Shown: one piece after another, positions 8,426 to 16,990 of the stretch
How the letters are laid out: every line of letters starts with the position of its first letter
Position numbering within the stretch: position 1 is the stretch's first letter
Position numbers and translations under genes: made by a program
The notes under the pieces: generated by a model
The model's input: only the letters and a program-made list of their open reading frames with translations
Told to the model about the DNA's origin: nothing
The model's database searches: none
NCBI GenBank assembly: GCA_017304685.1
Contig: JAFKLR010000004.1
Location: forward strand, 372,001 to 436,000
Direction: 5' to 3'
Length of the DNA: 64,000 bases
DNA from: Sphingobacteriia bacterium
GTDB taxonomy: Bacteria; Pseudomonadota; Alphaproteobacteria; Rickettsiales; 33-17

Positions 8426-9016
8426 TTATTTTTTAAAACCTTTTTCTTGTCCTTTAAATAGTCTTACTATGTTTTGATAATGTTTAATAATTATTAACGT
8501 TGATAGCACAAAACAGAATAATGGTAAATAGTCATTTTTAGAAAAGAAAAAGGCATAAACAGGCGCTAAGCTGCAGGCAATTATCGCAGACAAAGAAGAA
8601 ATACGACTGAAAGTAAAAGTTAAAGCCCAGCTTAGGATGGTTAAAATCCCTACTATTGGGCTAAAATAAACTATTAATGCGCCGCCAGTTGCAACCCCTT
8701 TACCACCTTTAAATTTTAACCAAATAGGGAATATATGACCAAGTACTGCAAAAATTGCGGATGCGTAAAGATTAGGAATACCATGAAAATTAAAATTATT
8801 TATTATTTGAATGGCAATAACTCCTTTTGCAGAATCTAATATCCAAGTATAAATAGCTGCTTTTTTACCTAAGCTTCTCATTACATTAGTAGCGCCGATA
8901 TTACCGGACCCTGTTTTTCTAATATCAATTCCAGCCATTACTTTACTAATAAGAAAACCAAAAGGTATAGAACCAAAAAAATAAGCTATAATATAATTCA
9001 TCACTTCGCTATGCAT
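8426..9016 (-). CDS. plsY: glycerol-3-phosphate acyltransferase PlsY
   Basis: Membrane enzyme that transfers an acyl group from acyl-phosphate to glycerol-3-phosphate, the first step of phospholipid synthesis. The 196 residues form about five membrane helices and show the PlsY signatures FFGSIPFGFLISK, the GSGNIGATNVMRSLG loop and the LKFKGGKGVATGG loop. GAGG 9 bases upstream of the ATG at 9016 supports this start over an internal ATG five codons later. The substrate supplier gpsA is in the same window (23142). Confidence 0.93.
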   Translation of the reverse strand: MHSEVMNYIIAYFFGSIPFGFLISKVMAGIDIRKTGSGNIGATNVMRSLGKKAAIYTWILDSAKGVIAIQIINNFNFHGIPNLYASAIFAVLGHIFPIWLKFKGGKGVATGGALIVYFSPIVGILTILSWALTFTFSRISSLSAIIACSLAPVYAFFFSKNDYLPLFCFVLSTLIIIKHYQNIVRLFKGQEKGFKK

Positions 9017-9022
9017 GTAAAA

Positions 9023-10774
9023 TTACCTCATGTAAATATATGTACCTGGAGCTTCTTGAATAGCATATTTTTTAATTGTTCTGCTATCAATTTTTTTAAT
9101 TTTTTGTTTATTAAACTTACATTGCCATTTATTGTAATTTTCCCACCAAGAACTTAAAATGTATTTTGAGTTGTTAAGCCATTCTTCACTATCTGAATAA
9201 CTAGTTTCATTTGTATAAAAGCCATATTTCTTTCTATTTGGTGGACTAATTACCCCTGCTACATGTCCAGATTCAGCAAGAACGAAAGTAACATTTTTAA
9301 TATATTCATGAATTTTATAAGCTCCCTGCCATGGAACTATATGATCTTCTTTTGTGGCAAGTTTATAAATTGGTATATCAATTTTTGAGATATCAATAGG
9401 AACATTATTAATTTTAAGTACATTAGCTTTAACTAAATTATTATTTAAATACATATTGCGTAAATAAAAGCTATGTACCTTTTTAGGAATTTTAGTTGAA
9501 TCAGAATTCCAATATAATAAATCGAAAGCAACGGGGGATTTACCAAGTAAATAAGAATTCACAATATTCGACCAAATCATATCATTGGCACGTAGTAGAT
9601 TAAAAGTCATGCTCATATCATTACTATCATGATACCCTTGAGCTTGCATTTTTTGTTCCATTAATTGGATTTGCTCTTCATCAATAAACGCTCCTAAATC
9701 TCCAGGAATAGAAAAATCTACTAATGTAGTAATTAAACAAGCGTTTTTAATACTTTTATCTTTTATTTGTTTTAAGTAAGCAAGAGTGCTAATCGTTAAA
9801 GTGCCACCAATACAATAACTAATAAGGCTAATTTGAGGTTGTTTAGTTATATCTTTGACTGCTTCGATATTTGAAATTACTTCATTAACATAATCATCAA
9901 AATTTACATCTGCATATGAGCTGTCAGGATTAGCCCAAGAAACTATACATACTTGATGGCCTTGTTCAAGTAACCAGTTAACAAAAGAATTTTTTTCCTG
10001 CAAGTCAAGGATATAGTATTTATTTATAAATGGTGGAATAATCAGAATTGGTGTCTCATAAACTTCATTATTTTTAGGCGTATAGACAATTAATTCACTT
10101 AATTTACTTCTTTTAATTACATGTCCTTTTGTAGTAGCTAAATTTTCTCCAACTTTAAATGCTGTTTTATCGACAGTAGTAATTTGTAAAGTGTTAGAAT
10201 TACAAATGTCGTTTTGTAATTTATCTAAACCTAATAATAGATTGTCTGCATTTGAGTCAATAATTTCTCGAAGAACCGCAGGATTTGTATGAATAAAATT
10301 AGAAGGAGAAAGCGCATCTAATATTTGGCGTGTAAAAAAATTAATTTTATGTTTTGTTTGAGCATCAAAATTATCATTAGTTGCTATAAGCTTTTGTACC
10401 CATTCATTAGTCATCAAATAAACTTGCTTTATATAATTAAAATAAGCATTTTTTTTCCAGGCGGGGTCTTGGAAGCGGTTATCTTTATTTGAACTCTCAT
10501 ATAAGCTATTAGAGTTACTACCATTAATCTTCTCTAGAACATTTTTTATAATATAATTATGGTTATTTACCCATTCTTGCTGACGTTCTGCAAGCATGTC
10601 TGGGTTTTGATAAATATCTTGCCAAAATTGGTTAAAAATATTGTAAGGGGTTTGATAGTATGAAGTATTATTCACTGAAAGTTTTCCAAAAAATTCTGAC
10701 ATAATTTTTGGGTAAGCTGACATTATATTAATAATATTTTCACTTAACCTTTCGACAGGCTTTTTATGGGGCAC
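9023..10774 (-). CDS. phaC: class I poly(3-hydroxyalkanoate) synthase
   Basis: Polymerises 3-hydroxyacyl-CoA into storage polyester. The 583 residues show the N-terminal PhaC domain with YFNYIKQVYLMTNEWV and the alpha/beta hydrolase domain. The lipase-like box is SYCIGGT (nucleophile Cys321), and the other triad members are Asp477 in ATKEDHIVPW and His504 in ESGHVAGVISPP. Length and the conserved Trp-rich end (EEWLNNSKYILSSWWENY) fit class I. The start is GTG at 10774 with AAAGG upstream. No phaA, phaB, phaR or phasin gene lies nearby, so precursors must be made by distant genes. Confidence 0.92.
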   Translation of the reverse strand: MPHKKPVERLSENIINIMSAYPKIMSEFFGKLSVNNTSYYQTPYNIFNQFWQDIYQNPDMLAERQQEWVNNHNYIIKNVLEKINGSNSNSLYESSNKDNRFQDPAWKKNAYFNYIKQVYLMTNEWVQKLIATNDNFDAQTKHKINFFTRQILDALSPSNFIHTNPAVLREIIDSNADNLLLGLDKLQNDICNSNTLQITTVDKTAFKVGENLATTKGHVIKRSKLSELIVYTPKNNEVYETPILIIPPFINKYYILDLQEKNSFVNWLLEQGHQVCIVSWANPDSSYADVNFDDYVNEVISNIEAVKDITKQPQISLISYCIGGTLTISTLAYLKQIKDKSIKNACLITTLVDFSIPGDLGAFIDEEQIQLMEQKMQAQGYHDSNDMSMTFNLLRANDMIWSNIVNSYLLGKSPVAFDLLYWNSDSTKIPKKVHSFYLRNMYLNNNLVKANVLKINNVPIDISKIDIPIYKLATKEDHIVPWQGAYKIHEYIKNVTFVLAESGHVAGVISPPNRKKYGFYTNETSYSDSEEWLNNSKYILSSWWENYNKWQCKFNKQKIKKIDSRTIKKYAIQEAPGTYIYMR

Positions 10775-10916
10775 TTTTATACCTTTAGTTGAATTTTATA
10801 GGATTTATTAAACTAATTATACAAATGTAAAAAGTATAAATAAAGAAATTTATTACATATTTTGTAATAAATTTCAGGCTATTGAAGATTAAATTAGGTT
10901 AAATTTCAGTAAAATG

Positions 10917-10945
10917 TTGACTTATTATCAACATAAATATATAAG
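10917..10945 (+). promoter_or_regulatory. sigma-70-type promoter for rpmH-rnpA-yidD-yidC
   Basis: TTGACT (10917-10922), a 17-base spacer and TATAAG (10940-10945) make a near-consensus promoter. Transcription would begin near 10952, about 34 bases before the rpmH ATG. It is in the 211-base divergent spacer shared with phaC. Confidence 0.65.
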
Positions 10946-10985
10946 ACTTTAAAATAACAAATTTATAAGTTTTCAGGAGTTGCTA

Positions 10986-11120
10986 ATGAAACGTACTTAT
11001 CAACCAAGTAAACTCGTACGTAAACGTCGTCATGGGTTTAGACAAAGAATGGCTACATTTAATGGTCGTAAAGTTTTAAATGCTAGAAGAGCAAAAGGTC
11101 GTAAGAGACTTAGTGCATAA
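10986..11120 (+). CDS. rpmH: 50S ribosomal protein L34
   Basis: A 44-residue, very basic protein starting [18 protein letters not shown] and ending [11 protein letters not shown], which is the whole L34 family pattern at its usual length. AGGAG lies 7 bases before the ATG. It opens the conserved rpmH-rnpA-yidD-yidC cluster. L34 sits in the large ribosomal subunit. Confidence 0.97.
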   Translation: MKRTYQPSKLVRKRRHGFRQRMATFNGRKVLNARRAKGRKRLSA

Positions 11121-11487
11121 AACTCAACGTTTTAAACTAACAACTTTAAATAAAACTCAAGATTTTCTAAGGCTTAAAAAACATGGCTTTAAAATTAGCA
11201 GTAATTTTTTTCTTGTATGCATTGCCGATAATAATTTGTTACATCCTCGTTTAGGAATAATTGCTACTAGAAAATTAGGTGGTGCCGTTGTAAGAAACTT
11301 GCTCAAACGACGAATAAGATCTTTTGCGTATGAAACATTTAAAAAAGATCGCTTTCAGTCAATTGATGTATTAGTAATTGCTAGACGTGATTTAGCAAAA
11401 GAAAATTATGCTGATATTGTTTCTGAGTTTGAAAATGCAATTATGAATTTTAAAAAGACAAAGTCAAAACATGACAAAAGTTCTTAG
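11113..11487 (+). CDS. rnpA: ribonuclease P protein component
   Basis: Protein subunit of RNase P, which trims tRNA 5' leaders with the RNA subunit. The core shows [20 protein letters not shown], the [17 protein letters not shown] strand and helix, and the RNR-like [12 protein letters not shown], then [11 protein letters not shown]. The start is uncertain: family alignment favours GTG at 11113, which overlaps the rpmH stop by 8 bases and gives 124 residues. An in-frame ATG at 11080 would give 135 residues and a 41-base overlap with rpmH. The next gene starts 17 bases before this stop. Confidence 0.88.
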   Translation: MHKTQRFKLTTLNKTQDFLRLKKHGFKISSNFFLVCIADNNLLHPRLGIIATRKLGGAVVRNLLKRRIRSFAYETFKKDRFQSIDVLVIARRDLAKENYADIVSEFENAIMNFKKTKSKHDKSS

Positions 11488-11713
11488 CAAAATCTCAATA
11501 TTTTTAATAAATATATACAAATATCTGCTTTCTCCAGCAATCCCTAAATCATGTCGATTTCTTCCAACATGCTCAGATTATGGAATTGAAGCAATAAATA
11601 AACACGGTGCAATTAAAGGTATTGCATTAATAGTTAAAAGAATATTAAGATGTAACCCTCTAGGGGGAAGCGGCTTTGATCCAGTTCCTGATAAAATTGA
11701 ATTTGAGAGATGA
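11471..11713 (+). CDS. yidD: membrane protein insertion efficiency factor YidD
   Basis: An 80-residue protein with the YidD signature: an amphipathic N-terminal helix ([14 protein letters not shown]), then [15 protein letters not shown] with its paired cysteines, [20 protein letters not shown] and the closing GFDPVP. It helps YidC and Sec insert membrane proteins. It overlaps the rnpA end by 17 bases and yidC follows after 3 bases, so the three are almost certainly translated together. Confidence 0.95.
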   Translation: MTKVLSKISIFLINIYKYLLSPAIPKSCRFLPTCSDYGIEAINKHGAIKGIALIVKRILRCNPLGGSGFDPVPDKIEFER

Positions 11714-11716
11714 TAT

Positions 11717-13381
11717 ATGAACGAAATAAGAAAACTTATTACAACCTCAGTAATTGTTTTATTACTCATCGGTGGATGGCAGTTATTTTTTGCAAAGAAA
11801 AATAATGATAACCTTTCTAATAAAGCTCAAGAACAGGAAATCAAATTTACAACTCGTGAACATGCAATTCAAAATTCAATCCATGACAGAGTTTTAATTA
11901 ATACAAATAAATTTTCTGGCTCTATAAATCTTAGAGGAGCTGTATTTGATGATTTAATTTTAAAAGAATTTGATGAAAGCATTGAAAAAAATAGTAAAAA
12001 AGTTGAATTACTAAACCCTATTAATACTGAAAATGCGCATTATATTCATTTAGGTTGGCTATCAACTGAAAATAGCATTAAGGTTCCTGATAACCATGCT
12101 ATTTGGAGAACAGATAATAAAACTTTAGCCGTAAATCATCCTGTAGTTTTAAGCTGGGAAAATGGTCAAGGTGTGACATTTAATACTAGAATTGAAATTG
12201 ATGAAAACTACATGTTTTCAATTACTCATTCAGTACATAATAATATGAATAAACCCTTAACTATAATTCCATATGGTTTAATCTCAAAAATAGAAAAAAA
12301 TGTTGGCGATTCCACCTCAATTTTACATGAAGGTCCATTAGGTGTTTTTGATGGTATTTTACAAGAAGTTAGCTTCAAAAATATGAAAGATGAAATTAAA
12401 AATGATTATAAAGATAATAAAACCGGTTGGTTAGGCCTTACAGATAAATATTGGCTTTCAAGTATTGTTCCAGATAGTCGTTATACCTTTAATGCAAGTT
12501 TCCTATATAAGCAAATTAATCAATTAGATAGATTCCAAGTAGATTTTATTGGACAAAGATTAACAGTTCCACAAGACGGTAAACTTACTTATAATCTCCA
12601 TTTATTTACTGGCGCAAAGAAAATTGATTTATTAGATCAATACGAAAAAACTTATAACATTGATAATTTCGATAGAGCGATTGATTTTGGTTGGTTATAT
12701 TTCTTAACTAAACCTATGTCTATAATATTAAATTTTATCAATAGTTACTCACATAATTTTGGAATAGCTATCCTACTTTTAACAGTTATTATTAAACTTA
12801 TTATGTTACCGCTTGCTAATAAGTCTTACACCTCAATAACTAAAATGAAAGAATTAACTCCTGTAATTAATAGGTTAAAAGAAAGATATAAAGATGATAA
12901 ATTACGTTTTAACTATGAATTAATGCAACTTTATAAGCGTGAAAAAATTAATCCATTATCAGGTTGTTTACCTCTTTTAGTGCAGATTCCTGTATTCTTT
13001 GCTTTATATAAAGTTTTATATATAAGTATTGAATCAAGACATGCCCCATTCTTTGGATGGATCAAAGATTTATCAGCACCTGACCCAACATCAATATTTA
13101 ATGTATTTGGACTCGCTCCATGGGATGCGCCATCATTTTTAACAATTGGTGCATGGCCAATAATTATGGGCATAACCATGTATTTACAACAAAAAATGAA
13201 TCCAGAGCCAACTGATCCGGTTCAAGCACAAATGATGAAATTTATGCCAGTAATTTTTGTTGTAATGTTCTATAAATTCCCAGCAGGATTAGTAATTTAT
13301 TGGGCATGGAATAACATTCTTTCTATTCTTCAACAATGGTTTGTACAGAAAAGAGTAGTAAAAGAAATGCGTAGATTTTAA
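11717..13381 (+). CDS. yidC: membrane protein insertase YidC
   Basis: Inserts and folds inner-membrane proteins with or without SecYEG. The 554 residues have an N-terminal anchor (about 8-26), a large periplasmic domain (about 45-320), and the conserved five-helix core beginning FGWLYFLTKPMSIILNF. That core includes IIKLIMLPLANKSYTSITKM, the cytoplasmic hairpin KELTPVINRLKERYKDD, INPLSGCLPLLVQIPVFFAL and a last helix FYKFPAGLVIYWAWNNILS. This is the Gram-negative form with the periplasmic domain. The C-terminal tail is short and basic (FVQKRVVKEMRRF). Confidence 0.96.
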   Translation: MNEIRKLITTSVIVLLLIGGWQLFFAKKNNDNLSNKAQEQEIKFTTREHAIQNSIHDRVLINTNKFSGSINLRGAVFDDLILKEFDESIEKNSKKVELLNPINTENAHYIHLGWLSTENSIKVPDNHAIWRTDNKTLAVNHPVVLSWENGQGVTFNTRIEIDENYMFSITHSVHNNMNKPLTIIPYGLISKIEKNVGDSTSILHEGPLGVFDGILQEVSFKNMKDEIKNDYKDNKTGWLGLTDKYWLSSIVPDSRYTFNASFLYKQINQLDRFQVDFIGQRLTVPQDGKLTYNLHLFTGAKKIDLLDQYEKTYNIDNFDRAIDFGWLYFLTKPMSIILNFINSYSHNFGIAILLLTVIIKLIMLPLANKSYTSITKMKELTPVINRLKERYKDDKLRFNYELMQLYKREKINPLSGCLPLLVQIPVFFALYKVLYISIESRHAPFFGWIKDLSAPDPTSIFNVFGLAPWDAPSFLTIGAWPIIMGITMYLQQKMNPEPTDPVQAQMMKFMPVIFVVMFYKFPAGLVIYWAWNNILSILQQWFVQKRVVKEMRRF

Positions 13382-13397
13382 TTAAAGTAATAAAACA

Positions 13398-14018
13398 GTG
13401 TCAGCAGATTTTATAAAAAAATTATTTACTACAAGCGCTGAGTTTGTTGCAGGAGCTGCTACAATTGAGCAAATACCGTCTTTAGGTAATTTACCTGAAT
13501 TTGCTTTTGTTGGTAGATCAAATGTAGGAAAATCTAGTATGATAAATGCCTTAGTGGGCAGAAATGGTTTAGTACGTGTTTCTGTAAAACCGGGGTGTAC
13601 AAGACAACTTAATTTCTTTAAAATCTCTGAAAAATTTGTTTTAGTGGATTTGCCTGGATATGGATTTGCCAAACTTCCAAAATCTCAAATGGAAAATTGG
13701 AATTCTTTAATTATCAAATACTTAAAAGGTAGAAGAGAGTTAAAAAGAATTTATATGTTAGTTGACCCTAAGGTTGGTTTAAAAGAATCTGACCTACAAG
13801 TAGCAAAAATACTAGATGATTCTGGAATTTCGTATAGAATAGTACTAACAAAGATCGATAAATGTAGTAAAGAAGAATTAGCAAAAACTGAAAATTTCAT
13901 CAAAGGTCAAATGGATAAACATGCGGCAATGTATCCAGAATTAATTGCTACAAGCATAAAACTTATAAATACAATATCGGAGTTCCGACATGAGATTATT
14001 ACAAACATCAAACTCTAA
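13398..14018 (+). CDS. yihA: ribosome biogenesis GTP-binding protein YihA/EngB
   Basis: Essential TRAFAC GTPase needed for late large-subunit assembly. The 206 residues show G1 GRSNVGKSS (39-47), the G2 region GCTRQLNFF, G3 DLPGYGFAK, and G4 LTKIDK. The start is GTG at 13398 (MSADFIKKLF after initiation), which matches the usual N-terminal length; no ATG fits. It follows yidC by 16 bases and its end overlaps the argB-like gene by 29 bases. The yidC-yihA-argB order is conserved in Alphaproteobacteria. Confidence 0.94.
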   Translation: MSADFIKKLFTTSAEFVAGAATIEQIPSLGNLPEFAFVGRSNVGKSSMINALVGRNGLVRVSVKPGCTRQLNFFKISEKFVLVDLPGYGFAKLPKSQMENWNSLIIKYLKGRRELKRIYMLVDPKVGLKESDLQVAKILDDSGISYRIVLTKIDKCSKEELAKTENFIKGQMDKHAAMYPELIATSIKLINTISEFRHEIITNIKL

Positions 14019-14931
14019 TATAAGTGAAATAAATAAAGAAAAGAATAAAAATTCATATCATTTCGAGTTTGATATTTTAAGTGAAGCTATCCCTTATATT
14101 AAGCTTTATGAAGGGCAAACTATGGTAATTTGCTTTGATGAATTACTGTTAGATGATTATGTAAAAATGACTTCATTCGCCCAAGATATTGTTCTACTTA
14201 AAAATGCAGGAATAAATCCAATAATTATTCATGATGCAAGTCATAATATTATAAGATACTTAGATAAATTTAATATTGAATATGCACTAAATGAGGAAAA
14301 TGAAGTTGATGTAAATACTACTAATATAGATTTAGTAGAAATGGTATGTCATTTAGTAAATAAAAGAATAGTATCTCATATAAATAATGCTGGAGGACTT
14401 GCTATTGGTATTTCAGGAAAAGATGGAAAATTAATAGAAGCGCGTAAAATAAAAACTACGACTAAAAAATTAAATGATGTTCAAACATTATTTAATGCAA
14501 ATTTGGAAGGTGTTCCGGTAATGATAAACCCTGATATCTTATCAAATTTTGATGAATCAGAATTTATCCCTATAATTTCCAGTATAGGTTTTAATGATAA
14601 TTGTGCAGCTTTATATTTAAATCCTGAAGATGTTGCTTCAATGGTAGCCTCATCGCTTGCAGCATGTAAAATTATAATTATGATGGAAGAAGATATATTT
14701 CTTGATGAAGAAGGAAAAATTATTGAAGAAATTTCTTCAATTCAGGCAAAATTAAATATGGGTAAGTCATTTAAGAATCACGCAATTAATAAAATTAAAT
14801 CTGCTTTAGCAGCTATCGATAATTATACTGAATCAGCACACTTCGTTAATTCAAATGTCGAACATGGGCTTATTTTTGAAATTTTATCTGATAACAGACC
14901 AGGAACAATGATTTATCCGGTTAGTATTTAA
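13990..14931 (+). CDS. argB: degenerate acetylglutamate kinase-like protein
   Basis: The 313 residues align with ArgB over most of their length, best at VNKRIVSHINNAGGLAIGIS and GKDGKLIEARK (about 124-153), at DIVLLKNAGINPIIIHD, and at the end GLIFEILSDNRPGTMI. Family-defining active-site elements are gone. The N-terminal Lys-Tyr-Gly-Gly loop reads ICFDE (47-51), the glycine-rich HGGGP loop reads HDASH (81-85), and the NADT motif reads NPED. Phosphorylation of N-acetylglutamate is therefore unlikely. The frame is intact and codon use is normal, so selection may preserve another role. Position after yihA is the ancestral alphaproteobacterial one. No other arginine-synthesis gene is in the window. 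Confidence 0.8.
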   Translation: MRLLQTSNSNISEINKEKNKNSYHFEFDILSEAIPYIKLYEGQTMVICFDELLLDDYVKMTSFAQDIVLLKNAGINPIIIHDASHNIIRYLDKFNIEYALNEENEVDVNTTNIDLVEMVCHLVNKRIVSHINNAGGLAIGISGKDGKLIEARKIKTTTKKLNDVQTLFNANLEGVPVMINPDILSNFDESEFIPIISSIGFNDNCAALYLNPEDVASMVASSLAACKIIIMMEEDIFLDEEGKIIEEISSIQAKLNMGKSFKNHAINKIKSALAAIDNYTESAHFVNSNVEHGLIFEILSDNRPGTMIYPVSI

Positions 14932-15096
14932 TTTAAAGTTTGTAATTTGCTTATTTAGCTAAAATAATAAATTTATTAATAAATTATGATTTACATGCAA
15001 TTCATTTTAAAATAAAGTGAATTATGAATGTGGGGTTATTGTTACCTTATAAAGAATTTTTATGTTATGAAGTTTTAAGTAATATTAAAGGATAAA

Positions 15097-15732
15097 ATGA
15101 ATAACTTTGACTATCGAGACAAGTCAATAATGATAATCATTTCCTCGCCGTCTGGAGCAGGAAAAACCACATTATGTAAATTGCTACTCGCAAATGACCC
15201 TAAAATGAGGCTTTCTGTATCTGTGACAACTCGCCCTAAGCGTTTGTCAGAAACTGAAGGGGTAGATTACTATTTTATTTCTGAATCAGATTTTCAATTA
15301 TTAATCGATAGCGATGAGCTTTTAGAATATGCTAAAGTATTTGATTATCATTATGGTACTCAAAAACAAGTTGTTCAAAAAATGCTGGATCAAGGTTACG
15401 ATGTAATTTTCGATGTTGATTGGCAAGGGGCACTACAACTTTATAATTATTGTCGTGAAGATATAGTTAGTATTTTTATCTTACCACCGTCATTAACGGA
15501 ATTAGAAAATAGGCTAAAAAAAAGAGCGCAAGATTCTGAAGAAGTAGTACAAAAAAGAATGAAAAAAGCTAAAGGTGAAATTAGCCATTATAAAGAATAT
15601 GATTATGTAATTATTAATCATGACATCAATGAAAGTTTAAGATTATTGCAGGAAATAATTACTGTAGAAAGATCAAAAAGAGTAAGGTTAAACAAATTAG
15701 ATGAATTTGTTGAAGAATTATTAGAAGCATGA
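15097..15732 (+). CDS. gmk: guanylate kinase
   Basis: Converts GMP to GDP with ATP. The 211 residues carry the P-loop SSPSGAGKTT (16-25), the GMP-binding SVTTRPKRLSETEGVDYYFI segment, LEYAKVFDYHYGT and VIFDVDWQGALQL, then the lid EVVQKRMKKAKGEISHYKEY. AAAGGA lies 6 bases before the ATG. The 165-base spacer upstream holds no clear RNA gene. The following membrane gene overlaps its stop by 4 bases, so the two are translationally coupled. Confidence 0.95.
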   Translation: MNNFDYRDKSIMIIISSPSGAGKTTLCKLLLANDPKMRLSVSVTTRPKRLSETEGVDYYFISESDFQLLIDSDELLEYAKVFDYHYGTQKQVVQKMLDQGYDVIFDVDWQGALQLYNYCREDIVSIFILPPSLTELENRLKKRAQDSEEVVQKRMKKAKGEISHYKEYDYVIINHDINESLRLLQEIITVERSKRVRLNKLDEFVEELLEA

Positions 15733-16907
15733 ATAACCTACTTCAAATTTCTATGTTTACGCTTTCGTTAATAAGCTTTCTTGCAGGCTTATTTATAGCT
15801 CCTTTCTTTGGAATAGTTTCACTTTTTGCGTTATTAAAAATTCGTTCAAAAATTATTTTTAAAGAGTTTTTTTTAAATAAGAATTTACAAATTATTTTTA
15901 TTTTGCTTACTTATACGCTTTTATCAATTTTTATTTTATTCACAAATAAAAGCAGCTATTTTACCCTTTCGACTATTTTGCTTATTCAATTTGGGTATTT
16001 CATATTAGATAAATTGATAAATCAAAATAAAGTTTTTTTAAAAGATCAACTATTTAAACCATTAATTTTAGCTGTTTTAGTTGCAATTGTTATAATGTTT
16101 TTTGAAGTTTTGACTCAAGGGCTATTATTTAGAACAATAAGAATTGATATTTTTAAAAGTAAGAATTACGGCTGGTTTTTATCTGATTTAAATAGAGGAA
16201 TAAGTTTTATAAATCTTCTTCTTTGGCCGATCGTATTTTTTATATCTGAAAATTACAATAAAAAAATTGCTGTTACTTTTTATATTATTGTGACTACCAT
16301 CACTCTAAGTTTAGATTCAATGGCAAGTGGTCTGGCAGTAATTTTGTCTTCAATTATATTTGTTATTATACGATACTTACCTAATCTTTATAATATTTTT
16401 AGATATTTAACCTTAAGCTCTATATTTTTAATTCCGCTATTATATTATTATATAGATAAAAATTATGTACTAAATAATTTTCATTTACCTGCTTCAGCTG
16501 AACATAGAGTTTATATTTGGGATTACGTTAGTAACTTAATATTCAATAATTATTTCCATACAATTTTTGGTTATGGTTTTAATGTATCTAGATTTTGGGA
16601 AGCTGACATTTCAACTTTTCATCCCTTATTTGGCTCTTCTTTACCTCTTCATCCACATAGTAATATTTTACAAATTGCTTTTGAATTAGGTTACGTTGGG
16701 CTAGTATTTTATGCTCTTATTGTTAATAAAGTTTTAAAGCCATTTATAAAGGAAAAGGGTAAAGTAAAATCATATATAGCAGCAGCCTTTTCAAATTATT
16801 TTGTTATTGCAAACATATCATATGGGCTTTGGCAACAATGGTGGCTAGCAAGTATTATTTTTGCGATTCTTTTAACTAAGATTGTATTACTTCATAAAGA
16901 AAATTAA
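15729..16907 (+). CDS. O-antigen ligase/polymerase-like membrane protein
   Basis: A 392-residue integral membrane protein with about ten to eleven hydrophobic helices. Before the last two helices it has a large loop with AEHRVYIWDYVSNLIF, then GYGFNVSRFWE, and HPHSNILQIAFELGYVGL. The last segment matches the HPHN-type motif of the WaaL/Wzy O-antigen ligase family, in which the His takes part in glycan transfer from undecaprenyl carriers in the periplasm. It overlaps gmk by 4 bases. No glycosyltransferase genes are nearby, so the glycan substrate is unknown; ligase and polymerase cannot be told apart from sequence alone. Confidence 0.75.
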   Translation: MNNLLQISMFTLSLISFLAGLFIAPFFGIVSLFALLKIRSKIIFKEFFLNKNLQIIFILLTYTLLSIFILFTNKSSYFTLSTILLIQFGYFILDKLINQNKVFLKDQLFKPLILAVLVAIVIMFFEVLTQGLLFRTIRIDIFKSKNYGWFLSDLNRGISFINLLLWPIVFFISENYNKKIAVTFYIIVTTITLSLDSMASGLAVILSSIIFVIIRYLPNLYNIFRYLTLSSIFLIPLLYYYIDKNYVLNNFHLPASAEHRVYIWDYVSNLIFNNYFHTIFGYGFNVSRFWEADISTFHPLFGSSLPLHPHSNILQIAFELGYVGLVFYALIVNKVLKPFIKEKGKVKSYIAAAFSNYFVIANISYGLWQQWWLASIIFAILLTKIVLLHKEN

Positions 16908-16990
16908 AGGCTTTTTAGAATATAAATAATTTGTTTAGTTGAAAATTCTAATTTAAAATTTACTTATAATTCAATTCAATGGAGATGCTT

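Noticed and set aside
14960..15030. AT-rich partial dyads between argB and gmk as a terminator
   Set aside because: The arms are imperfect and no T run follows; such dyads are expected by chance at this base composition.
15024..15095. 23-codon frame ending one base before the gmk start, considered as a leader peptide
   Set aside because: No ribosome site, no run of regulatory codons and no attenuator hairpin; chance frame cannot be excluded.
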